The notes under the pieces were generated by a model, which had not been told where the DNA came from, ran no database searches, and saw nothing but the letters and a program-made list of their open reading frames with translations. A program made the translations under genes and the position numbers. Source: Pandoraea sp. (lineage in GTDB: Bacteria; Pseudomonadota; Gammaproteobacteria; Burkholderiales; Burkholderiaceae). Taken from it: a DNA stretch of 40,397 bases. Where the stretch lies: positions 1-40,397 of the forward strand of contig JARLJF010000003.1 of the NCBI GenBank assembly GCA_031291335.1, written 5' to 3'. Below are positions 8,486 through 16,176 of the stretch, piece by piece (position 1 is the first letter of the stretch; each line of letters opens with the position of its first letter).

Positions 8486-8499
8486 TTGCGTGCGGTCAA
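8486..8499. promoter_or_regulatory. FNR/Anr-box-like sequence upstream of universal stress gene
   Basis: TTGCGTGCGGTCAA shares the TTG..N..TCAA frame of the FNR/Anr consensus TTGAT-N4-ATCAA but differs at central half-site positions. Universal stress genes are often FNR-controlled, which is the only reason to list it. Confidence 0.25.
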
Positions 8500-8646
8500 T
8501 CCCGTGTCATTTCGCGGGATGACTTTCGATACACGCAATGCGAGAATAAAAAGCATCCCAACGGATTGCCGCGCATCGCAGTCTCGATGTACCCCTGCGG
8601 CAACACGCTAGCCTTCACGCATTTCCAGCCCAAAGAGGACACCATC

Positions 8647-9108
8647 ATGTACGAACGCATTCTGGTCTCGATCGACGGCAGTACCCCCTCGAACCGCGCC
8701 ATTGACGAAGCCGTCAAGCTCGTGGCGCTCAGCCAGGGCAAGATTCGCCTGGTGTCGGTCGTCCCCTCGCTTGCCAACGCCTACGCTGCCGGCGCCTACA
8801 GCGGCTTCGTGCCGCTGGAAAGCCAGGAGTCGTTCGAGAAGGAAACGGACGAGATTCTCGCCACGGCACAAGCCGACCTGAAAAAGCGCGGTGTCGATGC
8901 CGAGACGAAGCACGTCACGCTGGACGCCGGCACCGATGAAATCGCCGACGCCGTACTGCGCGAAGCGCAGGAATGGAACGCCGACGTGATCGTGCTCGGC
9001 ACGCACGGCCGCCGCGGGATCAATCGTCTGCTGCTGGGTAGCGTGGCCGAAACGCTGCTGCGCATCACCACGCTGCCGGTCCTGCTGGTCAAGGCCGCCG
9101 ACAAGTAA
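8647..9108 (+). CDS. Universal stress protein (UspA family, ATP-binding type)
   Basis: A 153-residue cytoplasmic stress protein, the normal length for a single-domain Usp. It begins with the canonical MYERILVSIDGS and carries the ATP-binding motif G-x2-G-x9-G-S as GTHGRRGINRLLLGS near the C-terminus, so it belongs to the nucleotide-binding UspA subgroup. The ATG at 8647 has GAGGA about 7 nt upstream. The frame continues 200 bp upstream without stops, but that part is not Usp-like. It ends with a strong intrinsic terminator. In relatives these proteins are induced by low oxygen or growth arrest. A weak FNR-like site at 8486 is compatible with that but unproven. Confidence 0.92.
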   Translation: MYERILVSIDGSTPSNRAIDEAVKLVALSQGKIRLVSVVPSLANAYAAGAYSGFVPLESQESFEKETDEILATAQADLKKRGVDAETKHVTLDAGTDEIADAVLREAQEWNADVIVLGTHGRRGINRLLLGSVAETLLRITTLPVLLVKAADK

Positions 9109-9130
9109 ATCGAGAAATCGGCCGACAAGT
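9097..9130. repeat. 10-bp direct repeat spanning the usp stop codon
   Basis: GCCGACAAGT occurs at 9097-9106 (including the first base of the TAA stop) and again, exactly, at 9121-9130, 24 bp away. A third partial copy (GTCGGCAAG) follows. Confidence 0.6.
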
Positions 9131-9180
9131 CAGTCGGCAAGCCACGCCGGTCTGATTCCGTATCGTCCGGTGACAAACGA

Positions 9181-9214
9181 AACGGCACGCACCTCGGCGT
9201 GCCGTTTTGCTTTT
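9181..9214. terminator. Bidirectional intrinsic terminator
   Basis: AACGGCACGC (9181-9190) pairs perfectly with GCGTGCCGTT (9197-9206) over a 6-nt loop. TTTTGCTTTT follows on the plus strand. On the minus strand the hairpin is followed by TTTCGTTTG. It sits between the convergent universal stress gene and the ABC permease gene and can end both transcripts. Confidence 0.8.
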
Positions 9215-9252
9215 GCGCAGATGAATTCGCCCGCTCCCCGGCGCGTCGCCGC

Positions 9253-10137
9253 TCAGCGAATACCGGCTCGCATGAACGACTGCACGAACTGACGCTGGAA
9301 GAGAAGGAAGGCGATGAACAACGGCGCGGCGGTCATCAACGTGGCGGCCGTGATCATCGACCAGTCGATCCCTTGATCGGTCGACGCAAACACCTGCAAA
9401 CCGACCGTCAGCGGACGCGCCTCGACAGAGTTCGTGACGATGAGCGGCCACAGGAAGTTGTTCCAGTGGTGACTGATCGACACCAGCGCGTAAGCAACAT
9501 ACACCGGACGCGCGAGCGGCACATACACACGCCACAGCACCTGCCACGCGTTGGCGCCTTCCACGCGCGCGGCGTCGTCCAGTTCGCGCGGCACCGTCTT
9601 GAACGCCTGACGCAACAGGAAGATGCCGAACGCCGATGCGAAATACGGCAATGCAATGCCCAAGATCGTGTCACGCAGCCCCATCCACGCGATCGTGCGG
9701 TAGTTCTCGACGATGAGCACGTCGGGCATGACCATCAACTGCAGCAACACGATCATGAACGCCACCTCGCTGCCGCGAAACGTGAAGCGCGCGAAGGCAT
9801 AAGCCGCGAGCGTCGCCAGCACGAGTTGCGCGGCGAGGATCACCGTCACCAGCACGAACGTATTGATGAGATAGCGCCCGAACGGCGCGGCCTGCCACGC
9901 GTTCACGAAATTCTCGAGCGTGAGCGGCGCGCTCAGCGAAAAGCGCGTGGCGTAAGCCGACGGATGAAACGCGCTCCAGAAGGCATAGAGCAACGGCAGC
10001 AGCCACAGCAGGCCGAGCAGCCAGGCACCGGCAACGTCGATCAGGTTCGCCTGACCGTTCGCGGAAAACGCCGGGAGGGCGGCACGTGGCTTTGCAGGCG
10101 TGCCCTTGGCGGAAGTCGGGCTGGCGGAGGTCGTCAT
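9253..10137 (-). CDS. Carbohydrate ABC transporter permease (UgpE/MalG type)
   Basis: A 294-residue inner-membrane permease of the CUT1 class, the second of two in this importer. About six hydrophobic helices are visible (for example GAWLLGLLWLLPLLYAF and YLINTFVLVTVILAAQLVLATLAAYAF). The cytoplasmic EAA coupling loop is present as ELDDAARVEGANAWQVLWRVYVPLARP. The ATG at 10137 overlaps the stop of the upstream permease (ATGA), which implies translational coupling and fixes the start. It is the last gene of the operon, before the shared terminator at 9181-9214. The substrate cannot be read from the permease; see the binding protein. Confidence 0.9.
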   Translation of the reverse strand: MTTSASPTSAKGTPAKPRAALPAFSANGQANLIDVAGAWLLGLLWLLPLLYAFWSAFHPSAYATRFSLSAPLTLENFVNAWQAAPFGRYLINTFVLVTVILAAQLVLATLAAYAFARFTFRGSEVAFMIVLLQLMVMPDVLIVENYRTIAWMGLRDTILGIALPYFASAFGIFLLRQAFKTVPRELDDAARVEGANAWQVLWRVYVPLARPVYVAYALVSISHHWNNFLWPLIVTNSVEARPLTVGLQVFASTDQGIDWSMITAATLMTAAPLFIAFLLFQRQFVQSFMRAGIR

Positions 10138-11009
10138 TGATAGTGCGTGCGTGAGTCGAGCAGACGGAATTTCACAAAAGCGACGATGGCGAGCAGCGTG
10201 AGCAAGACCACCGTAAGCGCCGCCGCGTAAGACGTATCCCAGAAGCTGAAAGCCACTTGATAGATGTAGTACAGCAGCAATTGCGTGGCGTTGTCGGGGC
10301 CACCGCGCGTCATCACGACAATGTGATCGACCAGGCGGAACGCGTTGATCACGGCATTGATCACCACGAACACGGTCGTGGGCATCAACAGCGGCCACTG
10401 CACGCGACGGAAGAACTGCCAGCGCGACGCCCCTTCAAGGGCCGCCGCCTCGGCAAGCGTCGGCGAAATCTGTTGCAGCGCGGCCAGATAGAAAATCATG
10501 AAGAACCCGGCTTCTTTCCAGATCGTCACGATCATCAACGCGGGCAGCGCCGTGCTCGGCTGGCCGAGCCAATTGTGATCGCCCCAGCCCAACGCCTGCG
10601 AAATCTGCGCGATCAGGCCGTACTGCGGCGTATAGAAGAACAGCCAGATGTTCGCCACCGCAATCATCGGCAGAATCGCGGGCGTGAAATACGCCAGACG
10701 CAACAGCGCACGCCCCGGCACCTGACGGTGCACCCACAGCGCCATGGCAATCGATAGCACAATGGCCGCAGGCACGGTAATGAGCGCAAACAGCAGGTTG
10801 TTGCGCAGCGCCTGCCAGAAGACGGGATCTTCGACCAGAAGCTGGTAATTCTCGGCGCCGACGAACACGGACGGCACCCCGCCACGAGCCGTCGAGAAAA
10901 AGCTGTGCCACAGCGTAGCGACAGCCGGATAGTGGGTGAAGGCGACGAGCAGCACCAGCGCCGGTAACAGCAGCAGCCAGGGCACCCACGAAGCAGAGGA
11001 ACGATTCAT
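10134..11009 (-). CDS. Carbohydrate ABC transporter permease (UgpA/MalF type)
   Basis: A 291-residue CUT1-class permease with six hydrophobic segments. The first is WLLLLPALVLLVAF; the periplasmic region includes PVFWQALRNNLLFALITVPAA. An EAA-loop motif is present (LAEAAALEGASRWQFFRRVQWPLL). It forms the membrane channel together with the overlapping downstream permease (4-bp ATGA overlap). It starts 94 bp after the binding-protein gene, and that gap holds a strong nested hairpin likely to reduce expression of the permeases relative to the binding protein. GGA lies 6 nt before the ATG. Confidence 0.9.
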   Translation of the reverse strand: MNRSSASWVPWLLLLPALVLLVAFTHYPAVATLWHSFFSTARGGVPSVFVGAENYQLLVEDPVFWQALRNNLLFALITVPAAIVLSIAMALWVHRQVPGRALLRLAYFTPAILPMIAVANIWLFFYTPQYGLIAQISQALGWGDHNWLGQPSTALPALMIVTIWKEAGFFMIFYLAALQQISPTLAEAAALEGASRWQFFRRVQWPLLMPTTVFVVINAVINAFRLVDHIVVMTRGGPDNATQLLLYYIYQVAFSFWDTSYAAALTVVLLTLLAIVAFVKFRLLDSRTHYQ

Positions 11010-11033
11010 CGACGGTCCATCGATTCAACACCG

Positions 11034-11076
11034 GGGGCCGGTACCGGCGGTTGCATCACCGCAAAGTGCCGGCCCC
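11034..11076. other. Nested intercistronic hairpin between binding protein and permeases
   Basis: GGGGCCGG (11034-11041) pairs with CCGGCCCC (11069-11076). Inside it GCGGT (11047-11051) pairs with ACCGC (11058-11062) over a 6-nt loop. There is no T-tract. Hairpins at this position in sugar importer operons typically stabilise the binding-protein mRNA or attenuate read-through into the permeases; that role is inferred here. Confidence 0.6.
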
Positions 11077-11080
11077 ACAT

Positions 11081-11110
11081 TTCAACGAAACTTCAACGAA
11101 ACTTCAACGA
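11081..11110. repeat. 11-bp tandem repeat covering the binding-protein stop codon
   Basis: TTCAACGAAAC occurs at 11081-11091 and 11092-11102, followed by a partial TTCAACGA at 11103-11110. The stop codon of the minus-strand gene (11104-11106) is inside the third copy. Confidence 0.8.
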
Positions 11111-12408
11111 GCGTACGGACGCAGGATGCGATCGGCCTCGCGTTGCGCATCGTCCAGCGCCTGCTTCGGCGACTTGGTACCGGTGAGCGCGGCTTGCAGG
11201 GCATCGTTAAGCGCCTTCGTCACGCGCTGATTGTCATGCGTGGAGAATTCGGCCACGCTCACACCGAGCTGGTCGCGCGCCACAGCGGCAGCGGGCACCT
11301 TCTGCACGTACTGCTTCATCACCGGGGTCTCCCATGCGGCCGGCGTCACCGCAACGTAGCCCGTATCGATGCCGAACTGCGCCGCACGCTCAGGCGTGGT
11401 GGCCCACTTGATGAACGTCATCGCCGCCTGCTTCTCTTCCGGCGAGGTCTTCTTGAACACGTAGAAGTTGCCACCGCCGGTCGGGCTGCCGCCGCGCACC
11501 TTGGTCGGCATCTTGCCAACGCCGAACGGGAACGTGGCATTGGTGCGGATGTTGGTCAGGTTGCCCGTCGTGGTGTAGATGATGGCAGTCTTCTTCTCGA
11601 GGAAGTCCTTCGGCGTGGTGCCCCACTCGATCGCGCCCGACGGCATGGCCTTGTACTTCGCCGCGAGATCCACCCAGTACTGCAGCGACTCGACCGCCTG
11701 CGGTGCGTTGAGGAACGTCTTGGTGCCTGCCGGATTCATCAGTTCGATACCGGCCGGCGTGGTGAACGCCTGGAACAGCCAGTAGGCGAAGCCCACGGAC
11801 GGCACCTTGATACCCCACTGCGTCACATTGCCCGAGGCGTCGCGCTTGGTGAGCTTCTGGGCGTAGCTGGTCAGCTCGGCCCAGTTCGCCGGTGCGCGAT
11901 CCGGGTCGAGACCGGCCTCGCGGAACATGTCCTTGTTCCAGTACATGACGATGGTCGAGCGCTGGAACGGCACGCCCCAGGTGTGACCGTTGATGCGCGA
12001 GTTCAGCATCAGCGCCGGGTAGAAGCCGTCGAGCCACTGCTTGTCAGCGGCCGTATTCGCAATGCTGTCGATGGGCACCACGGCGTCTTCGTCGATCAGC
12101 GTGAAGACGTCGGCCGCCGCCAGCACGGCCAGTTGCGGCGGCGTGCCGGCCTTCGCGGCGGTCAGCGCCTTGACCACGGAGTCCTGATACGTGCCCGCAT
12201 ACACCGGCTTGACCTTGATGTTCGGATGATCCTTCTCGAAGTCCGCCACCAGATCATTGATGATCTTCGTGACCGGGCCGCCCACGGCGACCGGGTAGTA
12301 GAACGTGAGTTCGACCGGCTTCTGCTGCGCCATGGCCGAGCCCGTCAGGCCGCCCAATGCCAGCGTGGCCAGACTGGCCGCAAACGTTTTCAGAATCGTG
12401 CGTCGCAT
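11104..12408 (-). CDS. Extracellular solute-binding protein, family 1 (UgpB-like)
   Basis: A 434-residue periplasmic binding protein for the adjacent CUT1-class importer. It has a Sec signal peptide with a cleavage site after AMA (residue 27). The mature part begins KPVELTFYYPVAVGGPVTKI and continues with DFEKDHPNIKVKPVYAGTY, a layout close to sn-glycerol-3-phosphate-binding UgpB and related sugar-binding proteins. The WNKDMFREAGLDPDRAPANWAEL segment is the usual family signature. The start region (FYYPVAVGGP) differs from classic UgpB (FWHSM-type), so the substrate could be another polyol, phosphodiester or oligosaccharide. It lies 156 bp downstream of the ATPase gene and upstream of both permeases on the same strand. 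The stop codon lies within an 11-bp tandem repeat. Confidence 0.88.
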   Translation of the reverse strand: MRRTILKTFAASLATLALGGLTGSAMAQQKPVELTFYYPVAVGGPVTKIINDLVADFEKDHPNIKVKPVYAGTYQDSVVKALTAAKAGTPPQLAVLAAADVFTLIDEDAVVPIDSIANTAADKQWLDGFYPALMLNSRINGHTWGVPFQRSTIVMYWNKDMFREAGLDPDRAPANWAELTSYAQKLTKRDASGNVTQWGIKVPSVGFAYWLFQAFTTPAGIELMNPAGTKTFLNAPQAVESLQYWVDLAAKYKAMPSGAIEWGTTPKDFLEKKTAIIYTTTGNLTNIRTNATFPFGVGKMPTKVRGGSPTGGGNFYVFKKTSPEEKQAAMTFIKWATTPERAAQFGIDTGYVAVTPAAWETPVMKQYVQKVPAAAVARDQLGVSVAEFSTHDNQRVTKALNDALQAALTGTKSPKQALDDAQREADRILRPYAR

Positions 12409-12564
12409 GTCGCTTGGTTCCCCATGTAAGCGTTGTGGTGGTGTGACTGTTGTCCGGTGCCTAATTCCCGATGCCAGACGCCTGACGCCGGATGTCCGGC
12501 CTTCTGGTCGCCGCGCCGGGGATCGACTCGCATCGATTCGGCGCCGATAGCGGCGGGCCGGTGA

Positions 12565-13764
12565 TCAGACGTGTTGTTCGGGATTGAGCGAGGTGAGTGC
12601 TGTTGCGGCCAGCGGCGTGGCCACCCGTTCGGCGTTTGACGCAGCGCCCGCGCCGGCACCCACCGGCTCGGCGACGTCCGTCGTTCGCCAGTTCGCCGCG
12701 CCCACCGAGACACTCGCGCCCGTCGTCGCGTCGAACAGATGCTGGTCGGCCGCGTCCCATTGCAGACCGATGGCTTCGCCCGGTGCAAACGGACGATGGC
12801 CCGGCACACGCGTGGCGACTTCGCCCGCGTCGCCTAGCGTGCAGGCAACGAGCGTGTCCGCCCCCAGATATTCGACAGCGCTCACCGTGGCGAGCACCGC
12901 GCCCACCGATGTCGGCGGCACCGCATGCACATGCTCCGGGCGCAGGCCGAGCAACGCCGTGTCCAGTGCGCCCGCCGAGGCCAGCGCCGGACCGGTCTGT
13001 CCGGCAGGCACGAGCGCATCGCCGTGACGCACGAGGCGTAGCAACTGCATCGGCGGCGTGCCGATGAAGCTCGCGGCGAAACGGGTGGCGGGGGTGGCGT
13101 AGAGCGTGTGCGGCGCACCGCTTTGTTCAATGCGACCGTCGCGCAGCAACACGACCTGATCGGCCATGCTCATCGCTTCGGTTTGATCGTGGGTCACGTA
13201 GACGAGCGTCATGCCGAGCTGCTGTTGCAGCGCGCGGATCTCGCGACGCATCTCCTGACGCAGTTGCGCATCGAGATTCGAGAGCGGCTCGTCCATCAGG
13301 CAGACCGATGTCTCGGCGATCACGGCGCGCCCCAGGGCCACGCGCTGTTGCTGGCCGCCCGAGAGTTGTGACGGCTTACGTTCCAGATACGGCTCGAGCC
13401 CGAGCAGCGATGCCACGCGCGCCAGACGCTGCGGATAATCGCGCGCCGGCTCGCCGCGCACACGCAACCCGAACAGCAGATTCTCGCGCACCGACAGATG
13501 CGGGAAGAGCGCGTACGACTGGAACACCATCGAGAGTTTGCGACGGGCAGGCGGCAGTCCGGTCACGTCGATGCCGCCGAGCAGAATGCGTCCGGTGCTG
13601 GGCGTATCGAGGCCCGCGATCATGCGCAGCAACGTCGACTTGCCGCACCCTGACGGGCCGAGCAGCACCACCAACGAGCCGGCGTCGGCCGCGAAGCTCA
13701 CATCTTGAAGCGCGTGTGTATTGCCCCACTGCTTGCTGACGGATTCGATGACGAGCGATGACAT
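12565..13764 (-). CDS. ABC transporter ATP-binding protein (UgpC/MalK type)
   Basis: A 399-residue ATPase that energises the CUT1 importer. Walker A is GPSGCGKST (residues 36-44), signature LSGGQQQR (134-141) and Walker B CLMDEP (155-160), with the D-loop SNLD and the switch His in [10 protein letters not shown]-terminal TOBE/MalK-like regulatory region follows at about 235-350. The last 50 residues or so are an Ala/Thr-rich tail longer than usual for MalK-type proteins. The ATG at 13764 starts at the family N-terminus; a further upstream in-frame ATG (13827) gives a non-homologous extension. It is the first gene of the operon, an unusual order since ugp operons normally place the ATPase last. 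The promoter should lie in 13765-14000. Confidence 0.9.
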   Translation of the reverse strand: MSSLVIESVSKQWGNTHALQDVSFAADAGSLVVLLGPSGCGKSTLLRMIAGLDTPSTGRILLGGIDVTGLPPARRKLSMVFQSYALFPHLSVRENLLFGLRVRGEPARDYPQRLARVASLLGLEPYLERKPSQLSGGQQQRVALGRAVIAETSVCLMDEPLSNLDAQLRQEMRREIRALQQQLGMTLVYVTHDQTEAMSMADQVVLLRDGRIEQSGAPHTLYATPATRFAASFIGTPPMQLLRLVRHGDALVPAGQTGPALASAGALDTALLGLRPEHVHAVPPTSVGAVLATVSAVEYLGADTLVACTLGDAGEVATRVPGHRPFAPGEAIGLQWDAADQHLFDATTGASVSVGAANWRTTDVAEPVGAGAGAASNAERVATPLAATALTSLNPEQHV

Positions 13765-14002
13765 GGCGGATGTGTGCAGCGCCGCCAGCAGGTCATGCAG
13801 GCGGCTGGATCGGAAAACCCCGACCATAACCGGCTATCGATGGCAGTTTGATGACACCACACGTCCTTCACAGTGACGCAGGCGGCAGACACGACGGTAT
13901 CAGGCAGCCGGTCAGGTGACCGGACACCGCATCACGTTCGCAGGTGCTGAGAAAGAAAGAGAGAAGCGAGGGGGAGCGCGAGGCGAAAAACGAAGGGGCG
14001 AC

Positions 14003-14038
14003 GGTAGCAGCATGCGCCCTCAGGCGCGTGCCGCTACC
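14003..14038 (-). terminator. Long terminator hairpin after the alpha/beta hydrolase gene
   Basis: Positions 14003-14018 pair with 14023-14038 (16 bp, one mismatch and one G-T pair) around a CTCA loop. It starts 14 nt after the minus-strand stop at 14053. On that strand a run of T (GTTTTTCG) follows about 17 nt later, so it is a plausible terminator although the T-tract is not adjacent. Confidence 0.6.
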
Positions 14039-14052
14039 TATCTGCGCATCGA

Positions 14053-14922
14053 TCAGGCGGCGGCCTGACGACGTTTGGCGCGCAGCAGCGCCTTGGAGAT
14101 GATGCGCGTCTCGGACGTGGCGGCACCGGTGCTACGCGCTACGGCATCGCGGAAGAAGCGGCGCGTCTCGTCGGCAACGGTCTCGCGCTCGTTGTCCATC
14201 GTCAGAATGTGATAGCTCTCGCCGAGCAGGCACTTCTGCTTCACCTGAGACGACACACCGTTGTAGACGATGCGCGCATTGTGCGGACTGGACGTGTCGT
14301 CATCCACCGCGTGAACGATGAGGCAATCGGCCGTCACACGATTGAGCCGATCGCGCACATGCGCCGCCAAGCGACGCGCGTTGTACAGGTGTGCCAGCGG
14401 CAACGAGGCCGAGCCGATTTCGGAGGCGTCGTGCAGCGACATCGACTTCGCCACGCGCGCGCGCAACGCTTCATTCTTCAGGCCGTACGGCGCCTTCTCC
14501 TGATAGCGATAGCGATGACGGAACGGCGTGTGGTAGATCAGATCGATGAGCGGGTAATACCAGGGAATGGTCCAGCCGTCGTAGACGAGCGTGACGGCCA
14601 GCAGCGAAAGCGCCGTGATATCCGGTTCTTCCTCGGCGACGGCAAGACTCAGCGTCGCCCCCATGCTCAGGCCGCATATCGACACGGTTGCATGCGTGTC
14701 GCGCAATTCGCGATACTTCGCCCGCGCGGCAGCGATCCACGAGCGCCAGTCGGTGCACGGCGTGCCGAGTCCGTAGCCCTCGATATGCGGCACCGACACG
14801 GTGTAACCGTCGCGATGCAACGCTTTCGCCACGGGGCGCATTTCGAGCGGTGTGCTCGACAGGCCCGGTAACAGCAGTACCGCGTGCTCGCCGCCCTTGT
14901 AGAAAATATCGTCCTGGAACAT
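14053..14922 (-). CDS. Alpha/beta hydrolase (carboxylesterase/lipase-like)
   Basis: A 289-residue cytoplasmic serine hydrolase. It has the oxyanion-region stretch LLLPGLSSTPLEMRP, the nucleophile elbow G-L-S-M-G with Ser86, a candidate acid in VDDDTS (Asp207-209) and the catalytic His in SYHILTMD (His238), in the correct order for the Est30/monoglyceride-lipase-like carboxylesterases. Length fits that family apart from a basic C-terminal tail (ALLRAKRRQ). The ATG at 14922 begins 1 nt after the stop of the upstream membrane/PAS gene, so the two are translationally coupled and probably function together. The substrate is unknown; a short-chain or acyl ester is typical. A strong hairpin follows the stop. 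Confidence 0.85.
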   Translation of the reverse strand: MFQDDIFYKGGEHAVLLLPGLSSTPLEMRPVAKALHRDGYTVSVPHIEGYGLGTPCTDWRSWIAAARAKYRELRDTHATVSICGLSMGATLSLAVAEEEPDITALSLLAVTLVYDGWTIPWYYPLIDLIYHTPFRHRYRYQEKAPYGLKNEALRARVAKSMSLHDASEIGSASLPLAHLYNARRLAAHVRDRLNRVTADCLIVHAVDDDTSSPHNARIVYNGVSSQVKQKCLLGESYHILTMDNERETVADETRRFFRDAVARSTGAATSETRIISKALLRAKRRQAAA

Positions 14923-14923
14923 C

Positions 14924-15805
14924 TCAAACTCCGCCAGAGACGACCGGCGTCTCGATAACATCACGCGCATTGGCCGCCGGCGTGAGCGTATGCAACGGCG
15001 TGACCGGACGCACCGCCGGCCCCGCATGCAAACGCAGAATCACGTAGGTGCCGACATGGGCGCGGAAATACTGTAATTCGCAGTGGAACATTTCATAGCC
15101 GCCTTCCCGGGTCCGCATGCGCAGGTTGTGCGCACCGTGCTGAGGACGATCGCCATCGGCGCTAAACAGCCCCGCCAGACGCAATGCATCTTCCGGATGC
15201 AGCAATGCACGCAGCCCTTCGCGCTTGACGACTTCGGGCGTCACGCCCGTGGCCCGGCGGAAATGCTCGTCGACGAACTCGTAATGCGTTGCCGGATTGG
15301 CCAGATAGAAGATGGTATCAAGGTGCTTCGTCAGATACGTCATCAAGGCGTTGCCCAACTGCACCGAGTCGGACAACAACATGCGCTCGTTCTCGGCGCG
15401 CAGCAACATCTCGTAGCGCGTCTGTGCGACTTCCGCGATCAGCTCGGCGCGGTACTGGGCACGACGCAGGCGCTCGATCAGCACGACGGCGAGCGGCGTA
15501 ATCATCAGGAAGCCCGTAACGATCAGCGCATCGCGGCGATCAAGCTCCGCGATGTCACGAAATGGCGGGACAAAGAAGAAGTCGAAAATCGGGATGCTGA
15601 TGAACATCGCCATGATCGCCGGCCCCAGGCCCCACAGGAATTCGACGATGATGACCGCGCAGGCGAAAAAGAGGCCCGGCATCGAGTGATCGAGCACCGG
15701 ATGCAGCAGGCTGCGAACAAGAAACGCAGCAAGTACCACCAATAACGCACCGACGTAACGCTTGGCGCCGGGCTCCGCCCAACGTCGGGCGTTTCTGATA
15801 TCCAT
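14924..15805 (-). CDS. Membrane protein with DUF4118-like four-helix region and PAS domain
   Basis: A 293-residue protein with four hydrophobic helices at about residues 17-112 (GALLVVLAAFLVRSLLHPVL, then FACAVIIVEFLWGLGPAIMAMFISIPIFDFFFVPP, then DALIVTGFLMITPLAVVLI). The FFVPP motif and layout resemble the KdpD-type DUF4118 sensor region. A short coiled linker follows (about 115-150), then a PAS-like domain (about 155-262: ATGVTPEVVKREGLRALLHPEDA and a C-terminal block with RTREGGYEMFHCELQYF). No histidine kinase, GGDEF, EAL or HTH domain follows: the protein ends after the PAS. It is coupled to the hydrolase with 1 nt between stop and start. It may be a membrane sensor that regulates or recruits a partner protein; this is inference. 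Confidence 0.7.
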   Translation of the reverse strand: MDIRNARRWAEPGAKRYVGALLVVLAAFLVRSLLHPVLDHSMPGLFFACAVIIVEFLWGLGPAIMAMFISIPIFDFFFVPPFRDIAELDRRDALIVTGFLMITPLAVVLIERLRRAQYRAELIAEVAQTRYEMLLRAENERMLLSDSVQLGNALMTYLTKHLDTIFYLANPATHYEFVDEHFRRATGVTPEVVKREGLRALLHPEDALRLAGLFSADGDRPQHGAHNLRMRTREGGYEMFHCELQYFRAHVGTYVILRLHAGPAVRPVTPLHTLTPAANARDVIETPVVSGGV

Positions 15806-15887
15806 GATTCACCGCCGGGACTTGCCGGCATTCAATAATCCGAAGGTGCGCCCCATAGTGCGGCGCAGCTGTTACAAAATATTACGG

Positions 15888-15893
15888 ATTATC
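15888..15893 (-). promoter_or_regulatory. Candidate extended -10 promoter for the PAS/hydrolase unit
   Basis: On the minus strand TGCGATAAT (an extended -10, TG-N-GATAAT) lies with its -10 hexamer at 15893-15888, about 80 nt before the start codon at 15805. The nearest -35-like hexamer (TTGCGG) is 20 bp upstream. The surrounding 15806-16049 region contains no gene. Confidence 0.35.
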
Positions 15894-16049
15894 GCATGCC
15901 GGGCCTTGACGTCCCGCAATGGCGAACCCGTATTCAGTAGCGCCTTAACAACACGGGAATAGCAGAGCCAGCATTGGCGCGGCTGAGCGGTCAATGTCCG
16001 GTCGGTTGACAGGGAATACCACGTCGGTGGCCGGTGTCAAAACGCGGCG

Positions 16050-16072
16050 AAAAACCCCGACGACCGCAGGGG
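16050..16072 (-). terminator. Probable intrinsic terminator of the gsi/peptidase operon
   Basis: On the minus strand CCCC and GGGG (plus-strand 16069-16072 and 16055-16058) flank a 10-nt loop and are followed directly by TTTTT (16054-16050). It lies about 100 nt beyond the stop of the last gene. The stem is short but the T-run placement is right. Confidence 0.45.
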
Positions 16073-16131
16073 CGATCAGCGGCTTGGCAAGGGCTGGTAA
16101 GGCTGCGTAAGGCTCGGCAGTCAGTCTTGTT

Positions 16132-16176
16132 GCCCCCTCATTGCCCTCACCGCCCTCACCGCCCTCACCGCCCTCA
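16132..16176. repeat. 9-bp tandem repeats covering the dppA stop codon
   Basis: Three exact copies of CCGCCCTCA (16150-16158, 16159-16167, 16168-16176) are preceded by TTGCCCTCA (16141-16149) and a further degenerate CCCCCTCA. On the minus strand each unit reads TGAGGGCGG or a near variant, so an in-frame TGA recurs every 9 nt at 16176, 16167, 16158, 16149 and 16140. The real stop is the first. Confidence 0.85.

Noticed and set aside
9199..10140. Long plus-strand frames over the ABC permease genes (also 4671-5711, 11016-12429, 20261-21796, 23863-24846, 30103-31794 on the opposite strand of real genes)
   Set aside because: They are the Arg/His/Gln-rich shadow frames expected in GC-rich DNA opposite strong, conserved coding genes; none shows a domain.
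9253..13764. Naming the importer ugpABCE for sn-glycerol-3-phosphate
   Set aside because: Gene order and the binding-protein N-terminus differ from Ugp and no glycerophosphodiester gene is near; only the family can be supported.
16132..16176. 9-bp tandem array considered as a possible CRISPR or VNTR gene element
   Set aside because: The units are contiguous without spacers and far too short for CRISPR repeats; they are a simple tandem repeat at a stop codon.
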